Shown piece by piece: positions 30,564 to 42,973 of a stretch of 64,000 nt of DNA. Position numbers and translations under genes: made by a program. Source of the stretch: Rhodospirillales bacterium (GTDB taxonomy: Bacteria > Pseudomonadota > Alphaproteobacteria > Rhodospirillales > JANQFP01). The stretch lies in contig JANQFP010000045.1 in NCBI GenBank assembly GCA_028277795.1, forward strand, positions 23,069 through 87,068. The letters are read 5' to 3'. The notes beneath the pieces are model-generated. The model was not told the DNA's origin. It saw only the letters and a list, made by a program, of their open reading frames with translations, and searched no databases. Each line of letters starts with the position of its first letter. The first letter of the stretch is position 1.

Positions 30564-31619
30564 TCATCGGGAATGATCCAGGGCCAAACGCACCACCTTT
30601 TTCATGACCGTCGGCAGGGCTTCGGCCGACAGGGCGTCGATGGGGCACCACTTGGTGCCGGCCGGGGCACCGCCGCGGGCGCGGCCGGCCACCACCTCCA
30701 GTTCCAGGTGGAAGTGGGTGAAGGTGTGTCGAGCGGCGCCGGGGAGTGGCCGCCACGTGGCCGCCAGCGGAGCGGCGGCGGCGGCCTCAGTCAGGGTCCA
30801 CGGGCGTTCCCGCCAGTCGGTGGACGGCACCTCCATCATTCCGCCGAGCAGCCCCCTCTCGGGGCGCCGGCGCAGCAGCACCGTGGCACCGTCGCCCATG
30901 GTCCAGAAAGCGACGCCGCGCCGGGTCGGTCGCGCCTTGCGTGGCGCCCGCACTGGATAGGCCTCGGGACGCCCTTCGCCGCGGGCGGCGCAGTCGGCGG
31001 CCCATGGGCAGGCGTCGCACCTGGGGCGGCGGGCGGTGCAGACGGTGGCGCCCAGGTCCATCATCGCCTGGGCGAAATCGCCCGGCCGGGCCGACGGTGT
31101 CAGGCGCCGCGCCAGGGCCTCGATGGCGGCGTGGCCGCCCGGGAGGGGATCGGCCACCGCGAACAGCCGGGCCACCACCCGGGTCACGTTGCCGTCCACC
31201 GGCGTCGCCGGGCGGGCGTAGGCGATGGCGGCGACCGCCGCCGCCGTATAGGCACCGACCCCGGGCAGCCGGCGCAGGGCGTCCTCGGCGTCGGGAAAGC
31301 GGCCGTCGTGGTCGCCCGCCACCACCTTCGCACAGGCATGGAGGTTGCGCGCCCGCGCGTAGTAGCCGAGGCCCTGCCAGGCATGGAGCACCGCATCCAG
31401 GTCGGCCGCCGCCAGGTCGTGCACCGTCGGCCAGCGGTCGAGGAAGGCCCGGTAGTACGGCGCGACCGCGGCCACCGTCGTCTGCTGCAGCATGATCTCG
31501 CTCAGCCAGACGCCGTAGGGATCGGGCTGCTGATCGGGTGCCGCCCGCCACGGCAGGTCGCGCCGGTGGCGGTCGTACCAGGCGAGCAGGCGGCGGCGGA
31601 GGGCGGCGGGCGACGACAC
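30564..31619 (-). CDS. mutY: A/G-specific adenine DNA glycosylase
   Basis: A 351-residue base-excision enzyme that removes adenine mispaired with 8-oxoguanine. Catalytic Glu41 lies in SEIMLQQTTV, the helix-hairpin-helix is LPGVGAYTAAAV, and catalytic Asp142 is in VDGNVTRV. The [4Fe-4S] ligands are spaced C-x6-C-x2-C-x5-C (CTARRPRCDACPWAADC). The C-terminal NUDIX-like domain recognises 8-oxoG. I place the start at the GTG at 31619, just before the conserved LLAWYDRHRRDLPW; there is no strong ribosome-binding site, so the exact start is uncertain. It diverges from dciA with only 48 bases between. Confidence 0.92.
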   Translation of the reverse strand: MSSPAALRRRLLAWYDRHRRDLPWRAAPDQQPDPYGVWLSEIMLQQTTVAAVAPYYRAFLDRWPTVHDLAAADLDAVLHAWQGLGYYARARNLHACAKVVAGDHDGRFPDAEDALRRLPGVGAYTAAAVAAIAYARPATPVDGNVTRVVARLFAVADPLPGGHAAIEALARRLTPSARPGDFAQAMMDLGATVCTARRPRCDACPWAADCAARGEGRPEAYPVRAPRKARPTRRGVAFWTMGDGATVLLRRRPERGLLGGMMEVPSTDWRERPWTLTEAAAAAPLAATWRPLPGAARHTFTHFHLELEVVAGRARGGAPAGTKWCPIDALSAEALPTVMKKVVRLALDHSR

Positions 31620-31667
31620 GATGGCGGCTGCGGCCGGTTGTTGTGCGCGGGAGGGCCGGATCCTACC

Positions 31668-32195
31668 ATGTCCGCCGTCATGGCCAACCCGGACCAACCA
31701 CCGGCGCGGCGCGGGGCCGGCCCGCGGGCCCTCGCCGCCGTGATCGACCGCATCACGCGTCCGCTGTTCGGACGCCGCGGTTTCGCCGACGGCGCCGTGA
31801 TCGCCGACTGGCCGGCCATCGTCGGCCCCCGGCTCGCCGCCGACAGCGCGCCCGAACGTATCGACTTCCCCCGCGGACAACGCACCGACGGGACCCTCAG
31901 GCTGCGCGTCGCCGGGGGCAGCCTGGCCACCGAGCTGCAACACCTGGAGCCGGTACTGGTGGAACGGGTCAACGGATACTTCGGCTACCGTGCCGTGGCC
32001 CGGGTGCGGCTGGTTCAAGGACCCGTGACGGAGCGGGCCGAGGCGCCTCCGCGCCGGCCGGAGCCGGAGACCGACCACCCCGACCCCGATCTCGCCGCGC
32101 GTCTGGCCGAGGTCGGCGATCCCGAGCTGCGCGCCGCCCTGGAGGCCCTCGGTCGGTCCCTCGCGGCCCGCCGCGACGGCCGGGGCACCCCCTGA
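31668..32195 (+). CDS. dciA: DciA-family (DUF721) replication protein
   Basis: A 175-residue protein whose first 110 residues form the DUF721/DciA domain (FADGAVIADWPAIVGPRLAADSAPERIDF, then LRLRVAGGSLATELQHLEPVLVERVNGYFGY). The rest is a charged Pro/Glu-rich tail. DciA is the helicase loader or operator for DnaB in bacteria that lack DnaC/DnaI. The ATG at 31668 has a GGGAGGG tract 12 bases upstream; an ATG at 31680 is also possible. Its neighbourhood with mutY, a dsbA-like gene and smc recurs in alphaproteobacteria. Confidence 0.88.
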   Translation: MSAVMANPDQPPARRGAGPRALAAVIDRITRPLFGRRGFADGAVIADWPAIVGPRLAADSAPERIDFPRGQRTDGTLRLRVAGGSLATELQHLEPVLVERVNGYFGYRAVARVRLVQGPVTERAEAPPRRPEPETDHPDPDLAARLAEVGDPELRAALEALGRSLAARRDGRGTP

Positions 32196-32205
32196 CGGGG
32201 ACACC

Positions 32206-32328
32206 GAATCGAGCGAGTCGACTCGGTCCCGGCCGGCGTCTTAACCCGCATTTCTCACATCCGCCACAGACCATGGTGGATGTGAGAAATGCGGGCTAAT
32301 GTGCCTTGTGGAGTCGCGAGGGCGATTC
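32206..32328. promoter_or_regulatory. Cluster of five GANTC sites
   Basis: GAATC at 32206, GAGTC at 32215, GACTC at 32220, GAGTC at 32311 and GATTC at 32324. GANTC is the recognition site of the alphaproteobacterial cell-cycle methyltransferase CcrM. The last two fall within the promoter upstream of the dsbA-like gene and smc. Confidence 0.5.
32245..32295. repeat. Long perfect hairpin between dciA and the dsbA-like gene
   Basis: CCCGCATTTCTCACATCC and its exact reverse complement form an 18-bp stem; a further GCCA/TGGT extends it to 22 bp with one G-T pair, around a 7-base loop. TTA and TAA outside the stem continue the symmetry after one mismatch. It has no T-run, so a simple terminator is not obvious. 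A miniature transposon remnant is possible. Confidence 0.75.
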
Positions 32329-32334
32329 TATAGT
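32306..32334 (+). promoter_or_regulatory. Candidate promoter for the dsbA-like gene and smc
   Basis: TTGTGG (32306-32311) and TATAGT (32329-32334) with a 17-base spacer, 30 bases before the start codon. Two GANTC sites lie at the end of the -35 and against the -10, so methylation state could matter. Confidence 0.55.
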
Positions 32335-32363
32335 CCATCAATATCTTGCCATGGGAGGCTTGA

Positions 32364-32975
32364 TTGACCCGACATCTAGTGGGCGTCATGGCCCTCGTCG
32401 TGTTTCTGGCGGGGCTGCCGGCGAGTGCGGCCGACGGCGCCGCCGCCGGGGCAATGGGCGAGCGGTTCCTGGGCCGCGCCGATGCCCCGGTCACCATTGA
32501 GGAGTTCTCGTCCCTCACCTGTCCCCATTGCGCCACCTTCCATGCCGAGACCCTGCCCAAGATCAAGAAGGACTACATCGACACGGGCAAGGTACGGCTG
32601 GTGTTCACCGACTTCCCGCTGGACCCCCTGGCGCTGGCGGCGGCCCTGGTCGCCCGGTGCATGCCCGAGAAACGGTACTTCGGATTCCTGGAGGCCCTGT
32701 TCAGCACCCAGGGCGGCTGGTCGCGCAGCCCGCGGCCCCTGGAGGACCTGCGCCGCCTGGCCCGCATGGGCGGGATGAACGACCAGCAGGTGGACGCCTG
32801 TCTGGCCGATCAGTCGCTGCTTCAGGCCATCCAGACCAAACGCACGGAGGCGCATCGGATCCACGACATCCGCTCGACGCCCACCTTCGTCATTGCCGGC
32901 GAGAAGGTGTCGGGGGCCATGTCCTACGAGCACTTCCGGGCGGTCATCGACAAGGCGCTGGAGGCCGCGCGCTAA
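32364..32975 (+). CDS. DsbA-family periplasmic thiol-disulfide oxidoreductase
   Basis: A 203-residue protein with a signal peptide (about 23 residues ending ASAAD) and a thioredoxin/DsbA fold. The active site is CPHC at 53-56 and the cis-proline loop is STPTF. It resembles the Com1/DsbA-like group with a short helical insert. The start is TTG at 32364, chosen because GGGAGG lies 5 bases before it and the signal peptide begins there; the nearby ATG at 32351 is in another frame. smc follows after 30 bases, probably in the same transcript. Confidence 0.88.
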   Translation: MTRHLVGVMALVVFLAGLPASAADGAAAGAMGERFLGRADAPVTIEEFSSLTCPHCATFHAETLPKIKKDYIDTGKVRLVFTDFPLDPLALAAALVARCMPEKRYFGFLEALFSTQGGWSRSPRPLEDLRRLARMGGMNDQQVDACLADQSLLQAIQTKRTEAHRIHDIRSTPTFVIAGEKVSGAMSYEHFRAVIDKALEAAR

Positions 32976-33005
32976 CGGCGGGCGCGGGTCGAGGGGGGCC
33001 ATCGG

Positions 33006-36000
33006 TTGCTCAGCTTCACCAGATTGCGGCTGTCGGGCTTCAAGTCGTTCGTCGACCCCACCGAGCTGGCCATTGACGTCGGGCTGACCGGCATCGTCGG
33101 TCCCAACGGCTGCGGCAAGTCCAATCTGGTGGAGGCCCTGCGCTGGGTCATGGGCGAGACCTCGGCCCGCCAGATGCGCGGCGGCGAGATGGACGACGTC
33201 ATCTTCGGCGGCACCACCGACCGCCCGTCGCGCAGCGTCGCCGAGGTCATCCTCAGGCTCGACAACAGCACCCGTGTCGCCCCGGCGCTGTTCAACGACC
33301 ACGACGAGCTGGAGGTGAGCCGCCGCATCGAGCGGGAGAAGGGCTCCACCTACCGGGTCAACGGCAAGGAGGTGCGTGCCCGCGACGTGCAGCTCCTGTT
33401 CGCCGACGCCGCCACCGGCGCCCGGTCGCCGGCCCTGGTCAGCCAGGGCCGGGTGGGGGCGGTGATCGCCGCCAAGCCGGCGGAGCGGCGGCTGCTGTTG
33501 GAGGAGGCGGCGGGAATCATCGGTCTCCACTCGCGGCGCCATGAGGCGGAGCTCCGTCTGCGCGCCGCCGAGGCCAATCTGGAACGCCTCGACGACATCC
33601 TGGTCACCCTCGACGCCCAGCTTCAGGGCCTGCGCAAGCAGGCGCGCCAGGCGTCGCGGTACCGCAACCTGTCGGGCGACATCCGCCGCACCGAGGCGGC
33701 GTTCCTGACCGTGCGCTGGCGCGCCGCCGAGACTGCGCTGGAGGCCGGGCGCGAGGCGCTGCACCGGGCCGAGGACGACGTGGCCGCCCTCACCGGACGC
33801 GCCGCGGCGGCGGCGCGCAGCCAAGCCGAGCGCGCCGCCGAGCTGCCGGCCCGCCGCGCCCGCGAGGCGGAAGCGGCGGCCGAGCTGCAACGCCTGCGCC
33901 TGGCCCGCGACGGCCTCGACGCCGAGGAGCAGCGGGTGGCCGACGCCCAGCAGGACTGCCGCACCCGCCTCGACCATGCCGCCGCCGACCTGGAACGGGA
34001 GCGGGCCCTGGCCGAGGAGGCCGCCGCCGCCGTTGCCCGGCTGGCCGACGAACGGGCCGCCATCGAGGCCTTGCGTCGGGACGAGGAGGGGGCCCGCAAA
34101 CAGGCCGCCGAAGCCCTGGCCGAGGCCACCCGCCTTGTCGACGAGGCGGACGCCGCGCTGACCGCCGTCACCGAGCAGGTGGCCGCCGACGAAGCGCGGC
34201 GCGGTGCCCTGACCCGCACCCTGACCGAGTTGGAGGAGCGCCGCCGCCGACTCGGTGAACGGGCCGACGACGTGGCGGCGCAGCGGGCCGCCGCCGTCGA
34301 GGAGACCCCGGACGGCGCCGCCCTCACCGCTGCCGAGGCCGCCGTCGAGGCCGCCCAGGCCGTGGCTGCCGACGCCGCGACCCACGCCGAGGCGGCGGAG
34401 TCGGAGGCGGCCACGGCCGCCGCAGGGGCGACCGCCGCGGTGGCCCGCCGGCACGCCACGGACGCGGCGGCGACCCGTCTGCAGGCGGAGGAGAAGGCAT
34501 TGAGCGAGGTCCTCGAGCCGGCGGACACGGACCTGTGGCCGCCGGTCATCGATGCCCTCACCGTGCAGCCGGGCCTGGAGGCGGCCCTCGGCGCCGCCCT
34601 CGGCGACGACCTGACGGCGCCTGCGGACGAGGCCGCCGGCGTCCATTGGCGGACCGTGCCGCCCGTGGACGGACCGCCGCCCCTGCCTGCCGGCGTGCCG
34701 CCCCTGAGCGACTTCGTCGGCGGAGCCGACGTTCTGGCCAGCCGCCTGGCCCAGGTCGGCGTGGTCGACGACGAGGCCGCCGGCACCGCCCTGCGCGACC
34801 AGTTGGCCCAGGGTCAACGCCTGGTCAGCCGCGACGGGGCCCTGTGGCGCTGGGACGGCTACACGGTTGGTGCCGGCGCCGCCACGGCGGCCACGGCGAG
34901 ATTGCAGCAGAGGAGCCGCCTGGCCGAGGTGCGGCGGCTTATCGAGGACGCCGGCGCCGACGCCGCCGCGGCCCGGGCCGAAGCCGACCAGGCGCAGGCC
35001 GCCGCCGATGCCGCCGCGGCCGACGACAAGGCGGCGCGGGCCGCCGTGCGCGAGGCCGATGCCGCCCTCGCCGCCGCCCGCCACGCCCTTGCCGAGGTCC
35101 GCCAGCGGACGGCCGCGCAGGCGTCCCGCCTTGCCGCCCTGGACGAGACCGCCGCCGCCATCGACGCCGACCTGGCGGATGCCCGCAGCCGCGGCGCCGA
35201 TGCCGAGGCGGCACTGGCGGCGCTGCCCGATCCCACCGCCGCCCGCGCCGAGGCGGCCCGGTTGCGCGCCGAGCTGGCCGAGCGGCGGGCCGCCCAGGCC
35301 GAGCGCCGCAACGCCCACGACACGCTGGTCCGCGAGGCCGAGGCACGGCAGCGGCGGCACGCCGAGATCGACCGCGAGACCGAGTCCTGGCAGCGTCGCG
35401 GCGGCGGCGCGGGGACCCGCATCGAGCAACTGGAGGACCGGCACCGGGCGGTGACCGCCGAGTTGGCCCGCCTGTCCGAGCGCCCGGCCGAGATCGCCGC
35501 GCAGCGCCGCAGCCTGCTCGACGCCGTGGACGACGCCGAGGCCAACCGCAAGGCGGCGGCCGACAGCCTGGCCGAAGCGGAAGGCCGCGTCGCCGCCGCC
35601 GAGCGCGAGCTCAAGGCGGCCGAGGCCGACCTGGCCCGCGCCCGTGAGGACCGGGTGCGCGCCGAGGGGGTCGTCGACCAGGGCGAGCGCACCTGCGCCG
35701 ACCTCACCGAACGCATGGCCGAACGCCTCGGAGTCGGTCCGGAGCAAGCGGCGGCCGATGCCGGGCTAGCCGGCGAGGGTGCCGTGCTGCCCGAACTGGA
35801 GGCGGTGGAGCGGCGCCTGGAGCGGCTGCTCCGGGAACGGGAGACCATGGGCCCGGTCAACCTGCGGGCCGAGCAGGAGGCGGCGGAGCTCACCGAACGC
35901 ATCGACGTGCTGCAGACCGAACGGGCCGACCTGGTCAAGGCCATCGACAAGCTGCGCCAGGGCATCGCCGAGCTGAACCGCGAGGGACGCCGGCGCCTCG

Positions 36001-36473
36001 TGGCCTCGTTCGAGGACGTGGACCGCCATTTCCGCGCCCTGTTCGAGCGGCTGTTCGGTGGCGGCCGCGCCCACCTGACCCTGACCGAGTCCGACGACCC
36101 CCTGGAGGCCGGCTTGGAGATCATGGCCAGCCCGCCGGGCAAGCGCCTGCAGGTGCTGTCACTGCTGTCGGGCGGCGAGCAGGCCCTGACCGCATTGGCC
36201 CTGCTGTTCGCCGTCTTCCTCACCAATCCCGCGCCCATCTGCGTCCTCGACGAGGTGGACGCCCCGCTGGACGACGCCAACGTCGACCGTTTCTGCACCC
36301 TCTTGGAGGAGATGGCGCGGGGCGGCGGCACCCGCTTCCTGGTGATCACCCACCACCGCATGACCATGGCCCGCATGGACCGCCTGTTCGGGGTGACCAT
36401 GATGGAGCGGGGCGTCTCGGAGCTGGTGTCGGTGGACCTGCAACGGGCCGAGGAACTGCGGGCCACCGCATGA
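33006..36473 (+). CDS. smc: Chromosome segregation ATPase SMC
   Basis: A 1155-residue SMC protein. The N-terminal head has FTRLRLSGFKSFVDPTELAI and Walker A GPNGCGKS (32-39). Long Ala/Glu/Arg-rich coiled coils (about 165-495 and 640-970) flank a hinge at about 500-635. The C-terminal head has the signature LSLLSGGEQALTALALLFAVF and Walker B PICVLDEVDAPLDDANV. It condenses and aligns the chromosome arms with ScpAB. The start is TTG at 33006, supported by the GAGGGGGG tract and by the family N-terminus; no in-frame ATG fits. The coiled coils are extremely alanine-rich, in line with the base composition. Confidence 0.95.
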   Translation: MLSFTRLRLSGFKSFVDPTELAIDVGLTGIVGPNGCGKSNLVEALRWVMGETSARQMRGGEMDDVIFGGTTDRPSRSVAEVILRLDNSTRVAPALFNDHDELEVSRRIEREKGSTYRVNGKEVRARDVQLLFADAATGARSPALVSQGRVGAVIAAKPAERRLLLEEAAGIIGLHSRRHEAELRLRAAEANLERLDDILVTLDAQLQGLRKQARQASRYRNLSGDIRRTEAAFLTVRWRAAETALEAGREALHRAEDDVAALTGRAAAAARSQAERAAELPARRAREAEAAAELQRLRLARDGLDAEEQRVADAQQDCRTRLDHAAADLERERALAEEAAAAVARLADERAAIEALRRDEEGARKQAAEALAEATRLVDEADAALTAVTEQVAADEARRGALTRTLTELEERRRRLGERADDVAAQRAAAVEETPDGAALTAAEAAVEAAQAVAADAATHAEAAESEAATAAAGATAAVARRHATDAAATRLQAEEKALSEVLEPADTDLWPPVIDALTVQPGLEAALGAALGDDLTAPADEAAGVHWRTVPPVDGPPPLPAGVPPLSDFVGGADVLASRLAQVGVVDDEAAGTALRDQLAQGQRLVSRDGALWRWDGYTVGAGAATAATARLQQRSRLAEVRRLIEDAGADAAAARAEADQAQAAADAAAADDKAARAAVREADAALAAARHALAEVRQRTAAQASRLAALDETAAAIDADLADARSRGADAEAALAALPDPTAARAEAARLRAELAERRAAQAERRNAHDTLVREAEARQRRHAEIDRETESWQRRGGGAGTRIEQLEDRHRAVTAELARLSERPAEIAAQRRSLLDAVDDAEANRKAAADSLAEAEGRVAAAERELKAAEADLARAREDRVRAEGVVDQGERTCADLTERMAERLGVGPEQAAADAGLAGEGAVLPELEAVERRLERLLRERETMGPVNLRAEQEAAELTERIDVLQTERADLVKAIDKLRQGIAELNREGRRRLVASFEDVDRHFRALFERLFGGGRAHLTLTESDDPLEAGLEIMASPPGKRLQVLSLLSGGEQALTALALLFAVFLTNPAPICVLDEVDAPLDDANVDRFCTLLEEMARGGGTRFLVITHHRMTMARMDRLFGVTMMERGVSELVSVDLQRAEELRATA

Positions 36474-36555
36474 GCCCCCGCCGAGCCCCCTGAGTCGACC
36501 CCCGAATCGCCTGTTTTCCTATGCTTTTCAAGGAGTTGAACCCCGGGTTTTCCCC

Positions 36556-36584
36556 TTGACAGGGTTTGGGGGGACCCGTATGTT
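36556..36584 (+). promoter_or_regulatory. Strong promoter candidate of the atp Fo operon
   Basis: A perfect -35 TTGACA (36556-36561), a 17-base G-rich spacer and TATGTT (36579-36584), 57 bases before atpI. Two GANTC sites (36492 and 36504) lie shortly upstream, and a TGTTGCAAC overlaps the -10 end. Confidence 0.7.
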
Positions 36585-36641
36585 GCAACGCACATATGGC
36601 GCGAGTCCGGCTGGAGGGGGGGACGTCTGCGCGCTTTGTTC

Positions 36642-37019
36642 ATGGGCGACGACAAAACCCCACCATCGCTTGACGATCTCGAGGCCCGATTGCAGCGGGC
36701 CAAGGGCGAACACGACGGGTCGGAGCCGCCGTCGGTGCCGATGGTTTCCGGGCCCATGTCGGGTGTCGGCATGGCCTTGCGCATCGGCACCGAGTTGGTG
36801 GCCGCTTTGATCGTGGGCGTGGGCCTTGGCCTTCTGCTCGATTACTGGCTGGGTACCGCGCCGTGGTTGCTGGTGGTGTTCTTCTTCCTCGGCGCCGCCG
36901 CCGGGGTATTGAACGTTTACCGGACGGCCAGCGGCATCGGCCTCGGTCCGGGCGGCGTCGGCCCGCGCCGGGGGGCGCAGGAGCCCGACGACGCGCAAGA
37001 CGGAGGCGGGCCGGCGTGA
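36642..37019 (+). CDS. atpI: ATP synthase assembly protein AtpI
   Basis: A 125-residue protein with a hydrophilic N-terminus and two transmembrane helices (about residues 47-71 and 76-98), matching the AtpI/AtpZ family that helps assemble the c-ring and may carry Mg2+. It starts at the ATG at 36642; a TTG two codons earlier is in frame but unlikely. It is the first gene of the Fo operon. The glycine-rich tail is not conserved. Confidence 0.85.
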   Translation: MGDDKTPPSLDDLEARLQRAKGEHDGSEPPSVPMVSGPMSGVGMALRIGTELVAALIVGVGLGLLLDYWLGTAPWLLVVFFFLGAAAGVLNVYRTASGIGLGPGGVGPRRGAQEPDDAQDGGGPA

Positions 37020-37050
37020 CCGGTGGACGCGGGATCAGGCGGGGGACGGC

Positions 37051-37776
37051 GTGGCCAATCCACTGAAGCAGTTCGAGATCAACACCATCGTTCCCATCCA
37101 TCTGGGTGGTGTCGACGCGTCGTTCACCAATGCCGCCCTGTTCATGGTGCTGACCGTCGCCGTGGTCACCCTTTTCCTCACCTTGAGCATGCGCGGCCGG
37201 GCCCTGATCCCCGGGCGCTGGCAGTCCATGGCGGAACTGGCCTACGACTTCATTGCCAACATGGTGCGCGACAACGTGGGCAACGAGGGACGGCGGTACT
37301 TCCCGTTCATCTTCTCGCTGTTCATGTTCATCCTGTTCGCCAACCTGATCGGCCTGATCCCCTACGCCTTCACCTTCACCAGCCACATCATCGTCACCTT
37401 CGCCATGGCCATCTTCGTGTTCGTCGGGGTCACGGTGATCGGCTTCGTCCGCCACGGGCTGCACTTCTTCACCTTCTTCGCGCCGTCGGGGGTGCCGGTG
37501 GTCATGGCGCCGCTGCTGATCCCGATCGAGATCCTGTCGTACCTGTCGCGGCCGGTGAGCCTGTCCATCCGGCTGTTCGCCAACATGATGGCCGGGCACA
37601 CCATGCTCAAGGTGTTCGCCGGGTTCGTGGTGCCGCTCGGTCTGCTCGGCGGCTGGGCGCCGCTGGCGGTGAACGTGGCGCTGACCGGCTTCGAGTTCCT
37701 GGTGGCGTTCCTGCAGGCTTACGTGTTCACCGTTCTCACCTGTCTTTATCTCAACGACGCGATTCATCTCCACTAG
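37051..37776 (+). CDS. atpB: ATP synthase Fo subunit a
   Basis: A 241-residue integral membrane protein with five or six helices, forming the proton half-channels next to the c-ring. The essential arginine is in [13 protein letters not shown], and [32 protein letters not shown] is the family C-terminus. The start is a GTG at 37051, preceded by GGGGGACG, which gives the usual N-terminus ([18 protein letters not shown]). A 62-base gap leads to atpE. Confidence 0.95.
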   Translation: MANPLKQFEINTIVPIHLGGVDASFTNAALFMVLTVAVVTLFLTLSMRGRALIPGRWQSMAELAYDFIANMVRDNVGNEGRRYFPFIFSLFMFILFANLIGLIPYAFTFTSHIIVTFAMAIFVFVGVTVIGFVRHGLHFFTFFAPSGVPVVMAPLLIPIEILSYLSRPVSLSIRLFANMMAGHTMLKVFAGFVVPLGLLGGWAPLAVNVALTGFEFLVAFLQAYVFTVLTCLYLNDAIHLH

Positions 37777-37838
37777 CACGAGGGTTCGGCCGGACGCCGG
37801 AAGGACAGAGTCAACCCGACAACTGAGGAAACAGGACC

Positions 37839-38063
37839 ATGGAACTTGATGCCGCGAAGATGGTTGGTGCGGGCCTCGCCGTGATCGGTCTGGGAGGTGT
37901 CGGCGCCGGTATCGGCAACATCTTTTCGTCCCTGATCGGCTCCATCGCCCGCAACCCGGCGGCCCGCGCCCAGGTGTTCGGCTTGGCCATGCTCGGGTTC
38001 GCCCTGGTCGAGGCGGTGGCCCTCTATGCGCTGCTGATCTCGTTCCTGATCCTGTTCACCTGA
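37839..38063 (+). CDS. atpE: ATP synthase Fo subunit c
   Basis: A 74-residue double-helix hairpin that oligomerises into the proton-driven rotor ring. The first helix carries the packed-glycine run [10 protein letters not shown], the polar loop is ARNPAAR, and proton-binding Glu58 lies in [13 protein letters not shown]. The lack of the extra sodium ligands around Glu58 argues for proton coupling. Confidence 0.96.
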   Translation: MELDAAKMVGAGLAVIGLGGVGAGIGNIFSSLIGSIARNPAARAQVFGLAMLGFALVEAVALYALLISFLILFT

Positions 38064-38084
38064 GGCCGCGGACGGTTCCGGCCG

Positions 38085-38654
38085 GTGCGGACGACCAAGA
38101 TCCCGGCCCTCCTGGGCCTCGTGGCGGCGACCGTGGCCGCCGGCGACGCCGTGGCCGCCGGCCTGCCGCAGCTCGACCACACTACGTTTTCGCCGCAGGT
38201 CATCTGGCTGGCCATCTCGTTTGCGGTGCTCTACGTGCTGATGACCCGGGTCGCCCTGCCCCGCGTCGGCGAGGTCCTGGACGAGCGGGCCCACAGGATC
38301 AGCGAGAGCCTGCGCACCGCCGAGACCTTGAAGGGCGAGGCCGAGGCGGCGGCGGCGGCCTACGAGAAGGCCCTGGCCGAGGCCCGCGCCCAGGCCCACG
38401 AAGTGATCCAGGAGGTACGCGAGCGCATGGCCGAGGAGACGGGGCGCCGCCAGAAGGAGCTGGACGAGCGCCTGAGCGCGGAAGTGGCCGAGGCGGAGGC
38501 ACGGATCGCCGAGGCCCACAAGCAGGCCATGGCCGAGGTGCGCACCATGGCGGTGGAGGTGACCCAGGCCGCCTCCGAGCGGCTGATCGGCGAGGCCCTC
38601 GACGCCAAGGCGGTCGGGGCGGCGGTCGATGACGCCTTGAAGGAGGCCCGCTGA
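38085..38654 (+). CDS. atpF': ATP synthase Fo subunit b'
   Basis: A 189-residue b-type stator subunit with one transmembrane helix (about residues 39-55) and a long charged coiled coil to the C-terminus. It has an Ala-rich hydrophobic N-terminal extension (about 25 residues) that looks like a signal sequence, as is common in b' subunits of photosynthetic and related alphaproteobacteria. The start is GTG at 38085. The stop overlaps the next b-type gene (TGATG). The b'/b pair forms a heterodimeric peripheral stalk. Confidence 0.9.
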   Translation: MRTTKIPALLGLVAATVAAGDAVAAGLPQLDHTTFSPQVIWLAISFAVLYVLMTRVALPRVGEVLDERAHRISESLRTAETLKGEAEAAAAAYEKALAEARAQAHEVIQEVRERMAEETGRRQKELDERLSAEVAEAEARIAEAHKQAMAEVRTMAVEVTQAASERLIGEALDAKAVGAAVDDALKEAR

Positions 38655-39181
38655 TGGAGGCCCTGGCGGCCGAGGCCGCGGCCGGTCACGGCGAATCCTT
38701 TTTCGCGTCGGCCGAGTTCTGGGTGCTGGTTGCCTTCGTCCTTTTCGTCGGCGGCGTCGCCAAGCCGGTCTATCGCACCATCGTCACCGCCCTCGACGAC
38801 CGCGCCGAGAAGATCAAGCGGCAGATCGAGGATGCCACCCGCCTGCGCGAGGAGGCCCAGGAGTTGCTGGCCTCCTACGAGCGCAAGCAGCGCGACGCGG
38901 TGAAGGAGGCCGAGCAGATCGTCGAGCACGCGCGGCGCGACGCCGAGCGCCTGGGCCGCAAGGCCGCCGACGACCTGGAGCGCGCCCTGAGGCGGCGCGA
39001 GCAGTTGGCCATGGACCGCATCGCCCAGGCCGAGGCGGCGGCCATCGACGAGGTCCGCAGCACCGCCGTCGATGTGGCCGTGGAGGCCACCCGGCGCCTG
39101 CTCGCCGACACGGTGACGGGCAAGAGGGCCGACGCCCTCATCGACCGCGCGGTCAAGGACCTGCCCGACAAGCTGCACTGA
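38654..39181 (+). CDS. atpF: ATP synthase Fo subunit b
   Basis: A 175-residue stator subunit: a short N-terminus, one transmembrane helix (about residues 21-43, WVLVAFVLFVGGVAKPV) and a coiled coil to the end. It pairs with b' in the peripheral stalk that holds the F1 head. It is the last Fo gene; the F1 genes are not in the window, so this organism splits the atp operon as in Rhodospirillum-type genomes. It converges on ligA with only 18 bases between stop codons. Confidence 0.92.
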   Translation: MEALAAEAAAGHGESFFASAEFWVLVAFVLFVGGVAKPVYRTIVTALDDRAEKIKRQIEDATRLREEAQELLASYERKQRDAVKEAEQIVEHARRDAERLGRKAADDLERALRRREQLAMDRIAQAEAAAIDEVRSTAVDVAVEATRRLLADTVTGKRADALIDRAVKDLPDKLH

Positions 39182-39199
39182 CCGGCCGCCGCGCCGCCG

Positions 39200-42973
<3,774 letters not shown>

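Noticed and set aside
32376..35747. Open frame of more than 1100 codons on the minus strand opposite smc
   Set aside because: It mirrors the high-GC codon pattern of smc on the opposite strand, is built of low-complexity Gly/Arg/Leu runs and matches no family.
33006..36473. Repetitive Ala/Glu/Arg DNA in smc considered as tandem repeats or a CRISPR-like array
   Set aside because: It is explained by the coiled coil of SMC in a high-GC genome; there are no regularly spaced identical units.
36583..36591. TGTTGCAAC next to the atp promoter as a further RpiR box
   Set aside because: A single short match without the 30-bp partner; probably coincidence.
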